Source of the DNA: Granulibacter bethesdensis CGDNIH1
Lineage (GTDB): Bacteria > Pseudomonadota > Alphaproteobacteria > Acetobacterales > Acetobacteraceae
Direction: 5' to 3'
Assembly (NCBI RefSeq): GCF_000014285.2
Contig: NC_008343.2
Location: forward strand, 1,142,501 to 1,206,500
DNA length: 64,000 nucleotides
Shown here piece after piece: positions 55,245 through 64,000 of the stretch (position 1 is its first letter; each line of letters starts with the position of its first letter). A model generated the notes under the pieces. The model saw nothing but the letters and a program-made list of their open reading frames with translations, was not told the origin of the DNA and did no database searches. Made by a program: the position numbers and the translations under genes.

Positions 55245-56500
55245 GCGCCATCGATCCCCAGCAGAACGCACCGACCCAGCCGGACGCCGACAACGACGCC
55301 CGGCCGTTTACCGGCGAGCCGGTCGCGCCGATGCGGCTGCGGCCCGAGCCGCCGCGCGTCACGCGGCTGTCGCGCAAGGCATTGGCGGTGCTCGGCAGCG
55401 TTGCCGGCGTCGGTCTCGGCGGTGCGCTGATCTACGCGCTTCAGGTCCAGCATGGCGGTAAAACACCAGAAGAGGTCTACGCGACCGATAATCGGTCGAC
55501 GCCAGATGGCCTGAACGCGCTGCCGAAGGATTACACCGGTCCGGTGCTCGGACCACCGCTCCCCGGCGATCTCGGCCGCCCGATCCTCGACGCGCAGAAC
55601 CGCGGCCAGCCGGTGCCGGTGTCGGCGATCGATGCGCCGGCTGGACCCAGCGCGCCCGATCCCGAGGTCGAGCGCCGCCGCCAGGAACGGGAACGGCGTC
55701 GGCAGGAACTGGAGGCGGCCCGCACCAGTCGCGTCTTCTTCCAGTCCGGCGCGCAGGCCGCCACGGCGATGGCAGGTGGTGGAACACCGGGCGACGGAAT
55801 GCCGAACCTCGTCGGCATGGGAGCGTCCGGCCAGACGGCCACGCCCACCGCGCAGGACCGGCAGCTCGCCTTCCTCAACCAGGCCGCCGACCGGCGCACT
55901 GTCTCACCCGACCGCGTGACGCCACCGCCATCGCCGTTCGTCGTGCAGGCCGGCGCGGTGATCCCCGCCGCGCTCGTCACCGGCATCCGTTCGGACCTGC
56001 CCGGCCAGATCGTCGCGCAGGTGACCGAGAACGTCTACGACAGTCCGACCGGGCGCCTGCTGCTGATCCCGCAGGGCACGCGGCTGCTCGGCCAGTACGA
56101 CAGCGGCGTCGGTTTCGGCCAACGGCGCGTCCTGCTCGCCTGGACCCGGCTCATCTTCCCCAACGGCCGCTCGATCGTGCTGGAGCGCCAGCCCGGTGCC
56201 GATGCGCAAGGCTATGCCGGGCTGGAGGACGGCATCGACCATCACTGGTGGGATCTCGCCAAGGCCGCCGGCCTGTCGACGCTGCTATCGGTCGGTGCGC
56301 AGGCCGGCACGTCCGGCGAGCAGGGCGATCTCGTCCGCTCGCTGCGCCAGGGCGCGTCGGACGGCATCTCGCAGACCGGCCGGCAGGTGGTCGGCCGCCA
56401 GCTCGACATCGCGCCGACGCTGACCATCCGCCCCGGCTTCCCGGTCCGCGTGATCGTCGGGCGCGATTTGATCCTCGAACCCTATGGAGCCGTCCCATGA
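55241..56500 (+). CDS. trbI: conjugal transfer protein TrbI
   Basis: TrbI is the VirB10-like protein that spans the envelope. The 419-residue product has a cytoplasmic N-terminus, one membrane helix at about 47-66 (ALAVLGSVAGVGLGGALIYA), a proline- and arginine-rich linker, and the VirB10 C-terminal core (VQAGAVIPAALVTGIRSDLPG, then RLLGQYDSGVGFGQRRVLL). It overlaps trbG by 4 nt and the DUF2274 gene by 4 nt. Confidence 0.95.
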   Translation: MSAIDPQQNAPTQPDADNDARPFTGEPVAPMRLRPEPPRVTRLSRKALAVLGSVAGVGLGGALIYALQVQHGGKTPEEVYATDNRSTPDGLNALPKDYTGPVLGPPLPGDLGRPILDAQNRGQPVPVSAIDAPAGPSAPDPEVERRRQERERRRQELEAARTSRVFFQSGAQAATAMAGGGTPGDGMPNLVGMGASGQTATPTAQDRQLAFLNQAADRRTVSPDRVTPPPSPFVVQAGAVIPAALVTGIRSDLPGQIVAQVTENVYDSPTGRLLLIPQGTRLLGQYDSGVGFGQRRVLLAWTRLIFPNGRSIVLERQPGADAQGYAGLEDGIDHHWWDLAKAAGLSTLLSVGAQAGTSGEQGDLVRSLRQGASDGISQTGRQVVGRQLDIAPTLTIRPGFPVRVIVGRDLILEPYGAVP

Positions 56501-56739
56501 CCAAGCTGAAGCTCGGCCCGATCGCCGACGACAAGCCCGTGAAGGTCACGCTGGAACTGCCGGCGGACCTGCACCGCGATCTAACCGCCTATGCCGAGGT
56601 GCTCGCCCGCGAGAGCGCACAACCGGCAGCCGATCCGGTGCGGTTGATCGCACCGATGCTGGAGCGGTTCATGGCGACCGACCGCGCGTTCGCGAAAGCG
56701 CGGCGCACGATCCGCGCGCCCGACGCTGCGATCGGCTGA
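56497..56739 (+). CDS. DUF2274 family protein
   Basis: The 80-residue protein (MTKLKLGPIADDKPVKVTLE, then ADLHRDLTAYAEVL and LIAPMLERFMATDRAF) matches DUF2274, a small ribbon-helix-helix-like family that usually follows trbI in this type of conjugation cluster. It may bind DNA and regulate transfer. Confidence 0.88.
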   Translation: MTKLKLGPIADDKPVKVTLELPADLHRDLTAYAEVLARESAQPAADPVRLIAPMLERFMATDRAFAKARRTIRAPDAAIG

Positions 56740-56759
56740 CGCGATCGAGGTATCGCACG

Positions 56760-57098
56760 ATGCCCACTTCACCGCGAAGAACGAGACGGCAGGATCGCAG
56801 GGCGGGACCGTGCCGCGACGAACCACAGGATACTGCATCGACATCCGTGCCCGACCGTCACCCTAGCTCCACCCGTCGCGCAAGCCATGTCGCCGGCGTC
56901 CTGCCCGACGATCTGTACGACTACTATGCCGCCGAACCCGATCCACGGCGGGGGCCAGCGCCCGCCGCCGAGGCGAAGAAATGGCGAGTCACCGACGACT
57001 GGCCCGAGCGCGTGCCGATCACGGAGGCCGAGATCGAGGTGTTCGAGCGCTGGTTCGCCGACCTCTTCGACGAGCTGTTCGGACCGACCGGCCGATAG
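56760..57098 (+). CDS. hypothetical protein between the trb genes and the recombinase
   Basis: The 112-residue frame begins at ATG 56760 with a basic N-terminus and has an acidic helical C-terminal part (ITEAEIEVFERWFADLFDELFG). I recognise no family with certainty. It is 20 nt past the DUF2274 gene and in the same direction, so it may be co-transcribed. Position suggests a transfer- or excision-linked role, which is inference. Confidence 0.55.
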   Translation: MPTSPRRTRRQDRRAGPCRDEPQDTASTSVPDRHPSSTRRASHVAGVLPDDLYDYYAAEPDPRRGPAPAAEAKKWRVTDDWPERVPITEAEIEVFERWFADLFDELFGPTGR

Positions 57099-57229
57099 CG
57101 GCGCGCGACGGACGCCACCTGCTGCCGTCATTTCCCTGGAAAGTGTTGTCTGTTGATGATAATGATCTTGGACAGCATCCGGCCCGCCTGACGCTCGCGT
57201 ATGGCCCGGCCGCTGCCAGGACGGGAGAC

Positions 57230-57621
57230 ATGCGCACCGTGACGACGCTGACGATCGGCATCGCCGACACCGATGAGATGAAGGCCCGCGCCCGGCGCAT
57301 CATGCAGGGCGAGGAGCAGCCCGCGCCGGGCGAGCCGGCGGTCTGGTTCGGCTCGACCGAGTCCTTCGCACGCATTCTCTCCGCCGCCAACCGCGAGATG
57401 CTCCGCCTGATCGCCGAGCGCGAGCCGGAGTCGCTCGACGCGCTCGTCGCGCTGACCGGCCGCGCCAAGCCGAACCTCTCGCGCACGCTGAAAGCCATGA
57501 TCGCCCACGGCATCGTCCGCATGGAGCGCAGCGGGCGCAAGCTCGCGCCCAAGGTCATCCCCGACCGCGTCGTGCTGGCGCTGGAGCTGATCCCGACATC
57601 GAAGAAGCAAGGAGACCGCCC

Positions 57622-57625
<4 letters not shown>
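57230..57625 (+). CDS. MarR-like / winged-helix transcriptional regulator of the element
   Basis: The 131-residue protein carries a winged helix region: ILSAANREMLRLIAEREPES, then LTGRAKPNLSRTLKAMIAHG and ERSGRKLAPK. The same type of regulator is widespread on alphaproteobacterial mobile elements. Its stop overlaps the recombinase start (GTGA), so it may control excision. Start at 57230 (MRTVTTLTIG) is preferred. Confidence 0.75.
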
Positions 57626-59406
<1,781 letters not shown>

Positions 59407-59564
59407 AACCGTCATTCCGTCTCTTTTCCATGCAACGAAGGATGGGCAGAATACGCTTCGGACTGTTATCAGCGTGTATTTCATGACCTGATCCGTCACC
59501 CTTTCATGAGCCGAAAGGAAGACGGCCAGGTCGTCTGGGCCTGAGTAGTTTTAAGGAAGATGGA

Positions 59565-60575
59565 ATGACCGGTTGCACCAGAAGCGTGTGGGCGACAGTG
59601 GCTGTGGCAGGTGCGCTGGCAATGCCCGCCTTGTTCGGTGCTTCCGCTGCTCAGGCTACTCCGAAGCCGGATAATAGCTGGATCGTCAATGTCGACATCG
59701 AAAACGATGCCGTCGCCGGGACTGATCGTTACTATACTGCCGGTCAGCGGGTCAGCGTGGTGATGCCGAGTGATCTGACCCCCAAATGGGCATCCCGCGT
59801 TGGTCGCGCCCTGTGGGGTGATGGTATGCAGCGCATTGCCGTGGGCATTGACCAGTCGATCTTTACCCCTTCCAACACTCAAGTAACCAACCCGGACCCG
59901 CATGACCGGCCCTATGCCGCCACGCTGACCGCGAATTTCAACCTGATTCAGGACAAGGATAACAATCGCAGCATTCTTGGCCTCGCGCTGGGTGTGGCGG
60001 GGCCCTCGGCATTGGGGCGGCAGGTGCAGAACGGCTTCCATGACCTGATCGGTGATACCGAGAACAAGGGCTGGGGCTATCAGATCCGCGATGAGCCGAT
60101 TATCCAGTTCACCTCCGAGCGGACCTATCGTCTGCCGATGTATAAATTCTGGGGGCTGGAGACGGATGCCCTGCCATCCCTGACCTTCGGTGTCGGCAAT
60201 CTGCGTGTGTACGGCCAGACCGGTGTGCTGTTCCGCATCGGGCAGGGGCTTCAGAGCGATTTCGGTCCCAACCGGATCAGACCGGGCCTGACGGGGGGGG
60301 ATGCCTACACCCCGACCGGACGCTTCGCTTGGTATATCTTTGCCGGTGGGGACGGGCAGGCCGTGGCTCATGACATGACACTGGATGGCAATACCTGGCG
60401 CGACAGCCGCCATGTCTCCCGCCAGCCTTTCGTTGGTGAACTGGAAGCCGGGCTGGCAATCATCGCCTATGGTATGAAGGTCAGCTACACCCACGTCGTC
60501 CAGACGCAGGAATTCCATGGGCAGCATGGTGGCCTGTTCCAGTTCGGCGTCTTCAATCTCTCCACGCGGTTCTGA
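59565..60575 (+). CDS. LpxR-like outer-membrane protein (DUF2219)
   Basis: The 336-residue protein has a signal peptide (about 1-31, ending near SAAQA) and an outer-membrane beta-barrel resembling LpxR, the lipid A 3'-O-deacylase. Family marks are NVDIENDAVAGTDRYYTAGQRVS (as NVDIENDAVAGTDRYYT and GQRVS), DRPYAATL and FAWYIFAGGDGQAVAHDMTL DG. The C-terminal NLSTRF ends in Phe as barrel proteins do. A catalytic His is likely but was not proven. Confidence 0.85.
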   Translation: MTGCTRSVWATVAVAGALAMPALFGASAAQATPKPDNSWIVNVDIENDAVAGTDRYYTAGQRVSVVMPSDLTPKWASRVGRALWGDGMQRIAVGIDQSIFTPSNTQVTNPDPHDRPYAATLTANFNLIQDKDNNRSILGLALGVAGPSALGRQVQNGFHDLIGDTENKGWGYQIRDEPIIQFTSERTYRLPMYKFWGLETDALPSLTFGVGNLRVYGQTGVLFRIGQGLQSDFGPNRIRPGLTGGDAYTPTGRFAWYIFAGGDGQAVAHDMTLDGNTWRDSRHVSRQPFVGELEAGLAIIAYGMKVSYTHVVQTQEFHGQHGGLFQFGVFNLSTRF

Positions 60576-60661
60576 CGGCTGATTTTAATCTTTGCCTTTG
60601 CTTCTCGCTCTGGTGATGAGGCAAGGGCGATGCGCTGCCTCCGTCCTGTGATAGGGCCAGT

Positions 60662-61657
60662 ATGATGTGTATTCCCCGGCGCTCTTTTCTGTCTGCTCTT
60701 CCAGCTGCGGCATGTCTCGGCGCAGCCGGTGTGGTTTTTCCTTCAAATCAAGCTGAAGCGCAGGATTTCCGCGGTTTTATTGCCGGGGTGAAGGCAGAGG
60801 GCAGGCGGGCAGGCATCTCCGATACGATTTTGGCGCAGGCGTTGAACACTCTTTCCCCCAACACGCGGGTGATCGAGCTGGACCGCAAACAGCCTGAATT
60901 CACCATGACCTGGGAACGCTATCGCAGCACGCGCCTGTCGGAAAAACGCATTGCAGCCGGGCGGGAGCAGGCTGCCCGGAATGCGCAGTTGTTGATGCAG
61001 GTGGAGAACGCATACGGTGTGGATCGCGGCGTTATCCTCGGCATCTGGGGGCTGGAGACCAATTACGGCGCTTTTCAGGGTGGCTTCAACGTCATTGAGG
61101 CAACGGCTACGCTCGCATGGGAGGGCCGCCGTGCTTCTTTTTTCCGGGCGGAGTTGATGGCGGCGCTGAAAATCCTGAACCATGGCGACATCACGATGCC
61201 ACGCATGCAGGGAAGCTATGCCGGGGCCATGGGACAGCCGCAATTCATGCCGACCTCCTTCAACCGGTATGCGGTTGATTTCGATGGCGATGGCCGTCGC
61301 AATATCTGGGACAGTGTACCGGATGTGTTGGCCTCGATTGCCAATTACCTGCTCAAATCCGGCTGGCATCAGGGGCAACCCTGGGGGACGCAGGCGATTG
61401 CTCCGGCGACGATCGATCCTTCTGTGGCTGGCCGTGAAAACAGATTGAGCCTTGCCGAATGGGCACGGCTTGGTGTGACGCTTGGTAACGGGCAGAGGCT
61501 TCCGGCGTCTCCCCTCCCGGCCTCCCTGATTTTGCCGGATGGACCGGGGGGCGAGGCTTTCCTTGCTTATCCGAATTTTAACGTGATTCGGCGCTATAAT
61601 CCTTCCGACTTCTATGCCATTGCCGTGGGGATGATCGGGGATATGGTGATGGCGTGA
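60662..61657 (+). CDS. lytic murein transglycosylase B family
   Basis: The 331-residue enzyme cuts peptidoglycan to anhydromuropeptides. A signal peptide (to about residue 34) precedes the MltB-type domain: catalytic Glu in GIWGLETNYGAFQGG, TLAWEGRRASFFRAE, and GAMGQPQFMPTSF. The NIWDSVPDVLASIANYL block follows. It overlaps the RlpA gene by 4 nt, which indicates a cell-wall operon. Confidence 0.93.
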   Translation: MMCIPRRSFLSALPAAACLGAAGVVFPSNQAEAQDFRGFIAGVKAEGRRAGISDTILAQALNTLSPNTRVIELDRKQPEFTMTWERYRSTRLSEKRIAAGREQAARNAQLLMQVENAYGVDRGVILGIWGLETNYGAFQGGFNVIEATATLAWEGRRASFFRAELMAALKILNHGDITMPRMQGSYAGAMGQPQFMPTSFNRYAVDFDGDGRRNIWDSVPDVLASIANYLLKSGWHQGQPWGTQAIAPATIDPSVAGRENRLSLAEWARLGVTLGNGQRLPASPLPASLILPDGPGGEAFLAYPNFNVIRRYNPSDFYAIAVGMIGDMVMA

Positions 61658-62601
61658 CGATACGGTCGGATCTGGAAAAAATAGGCAACGCTGCACTCTG
61701 GCGGAAGCTGTGCGTGTTCGGGAGTGTCGTGGGACTCGCCGGTTGCGTGCGTGGTCATGCCCCGCCGCCAGCGCCGCATCTGACTGTTGGTGCACCCTAT
61801 CAGGTCGGGGATGTCTGGTATTATCCGGCCGAGCAGATCAGATTGACCCAGACCGGTCTGGCGACGGTGGATACGGATACTTCCTCGCGGCTTACAGCCG
61901 ATGGTGAGCGCTATGATCCACAGGCTCTGGCGGCAGCACATCAGACGCTGCAATTGCCCGCCATCGTGTGGATCACCAATCTGGAAAACGGGCGGAGCCT
62001 GCGTCTGCGCGTCAACGACCGGGGACCGGCCTCACCATCACGTCTGGTGTCGTTGACGCCGCGGGCAGCTGAATTACTGGGCATTCAGGGGGCGACGAAA
62101 ATTCGGCTGGATGTTGATGAAGCAGCCTCAACCCAGTTGCTTGATCATTTCCGCTCCCCTGCCGATGGGGTAAAGATGCAGGCCGCGCCGCGGCAGGATG
62201 TTGCGCAGGAAAGCCTCGCTCCCCCATCCGGAGCATCCGGCTCTGCCGGTATCCAGTCCACGCCTGCTCCGACTATTCAGAATCAGGCAGAGACCAGTGC
62301 TTCTGATATTGGTCCGCTGCCGGAACAGGTGGAGCAGGGGGTTCCAAGCCCCGGCAATCTGTATATCAAAGCAGGGGTTTTTGGTGGCATGCGGGCTGCT
62401 TCGATTCAGGCTTCCCGGCTGGGAGCGATAGGGGCAAGAGTTGAACGTGCCAGGGTGAACGGGCAGGAACGTAATACGGTTTTGATAGGGCCGTTCGCCA
62501 CCATTGCCGAGGCGGATGCAGCGCTGGATCGTGCTCTGGCGGCAGGCGTGCCGGATGCCCGCATTGTCGTTGCCACCGATAGCCGTCAGTTGATCGACTA
62601 G
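61654..62601 (+). CDS. rlpA: RlpA-family septal lipoprotein with SPOR domain
   Basis: The 315-residue lipoprotein has a lipobox LAGC (Cys31). A double-psi beta-barrel region lies at about 80-155 (VWITNLENGRSLRLRVNDRGP), and a SPOR domain that binds naked glycan strands sits at the C-terminus (about 235-310: YIKAGVFGGMRAASIQASRL). RlpA acts at the division septum, in some species as a transglycosylase. It starts with GTG inside the stop of the preceding gene. Confidence 0.88.
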   Translation: MTIRSDLEKIGNAALWRKLCVFGSVVGLAGCVRGHAPPPAPHLTVGAPYQVGDVWYYPAEQIRLTQTGLATVDTDTSSRLTADGERYDPQALAAAHQTLQLPAIVWITNLENGRSLRLRVNDRGPASPSRLVSLTPRAAELLGIQGATKIRLDVDEAASTQLLDHFRSPADGVKMQAAPRQDVAQESLAPPSGASGSAGIQSTPAPTIQNQAETSASDIGPLPEQVEQGVPSPGNLYIKAGVFGGMRAASIQASRLGAIGARVERARVNGQERNTVLIGPFATIAEADAALDRALAAGVPDARIVVATDSRQLID

Positions 62602-62614
62602 GAGTTTGCCAGAC

Positions 62615-63865
62615 GTGTCCAGCTATCCTGATCTATCCCGCCGCGCGATATTGGGTGGTGTTGCCGGTGCTGCCATGATGGCAGGCGGCGTATCAGAGGG
62701 GTGGGCACGCGGCAAGGCAGGCGCGTCTCATCGTAAAAAAGACGCGGCCAAGGCGGCAGAGGCTACGGCGGAACCTCAGGGATCACCTGCGAACACGCCG
62801 TTCGGGCCTTATGACACGGTGGCGAAATGGGCCGTTGTGGTCGATTTCAATACGGGTGCTACCCTGTTGGATAAGGAGGCGGATGTGCAGATGCCGCCTT
62901 CTTCCATGACCAAGCTGATGACCGCCTATATCGTCTATGGCGAGTTGAAGGCCGGGAAGCTGCAAATGGATCAGATGCTTCCTGTCAGTGAAAAGGCATG
63001 GCGTCTGCAAGGTTCGAAAATGTTTGTGCCTTATCCGGGCAGTGTGAAGGTTGAGGATCTGATCCGCGGTATGATCGTGGATTCCGGTAATGATGCCTGC
63101 ATCGTGCTGGCAGAGGGTATCGCCGGATCGGAGCAGCAATTTGTCGATCTGATGAACCAGAAAGCCAAATTGCTGGGGCTGACCAACAGCAATTTCGAAA
63201 ACTGTACCGGCATGCCTTCCGCCAACCACCATATGTCGGTGCGTGATATTGCGACGCTGGCCCGTCGCATTATTCAGGATTTCCCTGAATATTATCACTT
63301 CGATTCGGAAAAGACCTTTAAATACAATAATATCGAGCAGCAGAACCGGAATCCGCTGGTTCAGAAAGGCATCGCTGACGGGTTGAAAACCGGTCACACC
63401 GATGCTGGTGGCTATGGCGTTTGTGCCAGTGCCGAGCGCAACAAACGCCGCGTGATTCTGGTGGTGAATGGTCTGACAACCTCCCATCAGCGGGCGTCAG
63501 AGAGCGAACGCCTTCTGGAATGGGCTTTCAGTCAGTTCGAGAATGTGACGCTGTTCACCGCAGGGGACACCATCGACAGCGCCCCGGTTTATCTTGGCAC
63601 CAGCAAGACCGTGCCGCTGGTGGGGGGCAAGGATCTGGTGGTGACGATGCCGCGCCAGTGGCAGAAAAAGGCGAAAATCTCCATTTCCTATGATGCTCCG
63701 GTGCGTGCGCCGGTGACAAAGGGGGCCGCGCTTGGAACCCTGACCATCAGTGGAGATGGTGTGCCAAATCTGACTGTACCTCTTCTGGCAGGTGCTGATG
63801 TGCCGCGTCTGGCTCTTCCGTCCCGTGCGATGGCGGTGCTGACCCATTATGTCACCGGCAGCTGA
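62615..63865 (+). CDS. D-alanyl-D-alanine carboxypeptidase (PBP5/6 class)
   Basis: The 416-residue enzyme trims peptidoglycan stem peptides. It has the active-site SMTK in PPSSMTKLMTAYI, SGN in VDSGNDACIVLAEG and KTG in GLKTGHTDAGGYG. A Tat-like or Sec signal (LSRRAILGGVAGAAMMAGG) opens the protein. A GTG at 62615 with AGGAG about 10 nt upstream is the best start; an in-frame TTG at 62606 sits too close to that site. It completes the cell-wall operon. Confidence 0.92.
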   Translation: MSSYPDLSRRAILGGVAGAAMMAGGVSEGWARGKAGASHRKKDAAKAAEATAEPQGSPANTPFGPYDTVAKWAVVVDFNTGATLLDKEADVQMPPSSMTKLMTAYIVYGELKAGKLQMDQMLPVSEKAWRLQGSKMFVPYPGSVKVEDLIRGMIVDSGNDACIVLAEGIAGSEQQFVDLMNQKAKLLGLTNSNFENCTGMPSANHHMSVRDIATLARRIIQDFPEYYHFDSEKTFKYNNIEQQNRNPLVQKGIADGLKTGHTDAGGYGVCASAERNKRRVILVVNGLTTSHQRASESERLLEWAFSQFENVTLFTAGDTIDSAPVYLGTSKTVPLVGGKDLVVTMPRQWQKKAKISISYDAPVRAPVTKGAALGTLTISGDGVPNLTVPLLAGADVPRLALPSRAMAVLTHYVTGS

Positions 63866-63907
63866 TTTTTCCGCAGGCACGCCTGTATCCGAGCATGTCG
63901 GACCGCG

Positions 63908-64000
63908 ATGAGAGCGTATCATCACGGTAACCTGCGGGAGGCGCTGGTCAGCGTCGGGCTTGAGTTGATCGCCGAGCGCGGCAATACCGGCTTTACCAAT
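63908..64000 (+). CDS. TetR-family regulator, N-terminal fragment (cut by window edge)
   Basis: Thirty-one residues are visible, starting MRAYHHGNLREALVSVGLEL IAERG, then NTGFTN, which is the first helix of a TetR/AcrR DNA-binding domain. The helix-turn-helix itself lies beyond the window. Confidence 0.7.
   Translation, partial: MRAYHHGNLREALVSVGLELIAERGNTGFTN

Overview
The window is a stretch of an alphaproteobacterial chromosome, most likely from an acetic acid bacterium (Acetobacteraceae, possibly Granulibacter-like). The genus is inference. It rests on the conserved gene orders glyA-nrdR-ribD-ribE-ribB, bamE / DUF177-rpmF-plsX-fabH-ihfA-merR and infA-maf-rng-yacG-tRNA-Phe, on the fused ispDF gene, and on malate:quinone oxidoreductase and an aldehyde dehydrogenase paired with a DUF779 protein.

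Core segment 1 (1 to about 37,020) is housekeeping DNA. It holds riboflavin synthesis with nrdR and glyA; an amino-acid permease; outer-membrane and lipid genes; tRNA-Pro(GGG); cutA and ispDF; a lone receiver protein in an AT-rich patch; aldehyde dehydrogenase with its DUF779 partner; ferredoxin-NADP reductase; tRNA-Phe; a minus-strand run hisG-hisD-infA-maf-rng-yacG; glutathione peroxidase; a TonB-dependent receptor behind a cobalamin riboswitch; murA and dcd; a Tat-exported amidohydrolase; fumarase; a ThrE-type exporter; and a cupin-mqo pair.

Accessory segment (about 37,024 to 59,331) is visibly G+C-richer. It looks like a decayed integrative conjugative element. Its right end is a large serine recombinase whose reading frame runs into an intact tRNA-Ser(TGA). 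Next to it lie a small regulator, an unrecognised protein, a DUF2274 protein and a contiguous trbL-trbF-trbG-trbI block. The upstream mating genes are absent, and the remaining trbK-like gene is cut by an IS3-family element whose orfB carries a nonsense codon. To the left sits about 10.7 kb of cargo: two MDR oxidoreductases, an SDR, a TetA-type efflux pump, a GNAT acetyltransferase, a TetX-like flavin monooxygenase, an azoreductase-like flavoprotein, a DODA-type extradiol dioxygenase, and three regulators (one LysR frameshifted). An IS5-family and an IS110-family element lie at the left edge with a 76-bp tandem duplication. No left attachment site was found.

Core segment 2 (59,332 to 64,000) is envelope biology: an LpxR-like outer-membrane protein, an MltB-type lytic transglycosylase, an RlpA/SPOR lipoprotein, a D,D-carboxypeptidase, and the start of a TetR-family regulator cut by the window edge.

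The most interesting points are the internal four-copy 24-nt repeat in trbG, the recombinase frame that crosses its attachment tRNA, the TetA/TetX-like cargo, the possible bridge RNA of the IS110 element, and the B12 riboswitch in front of a siderophore-type receptor.
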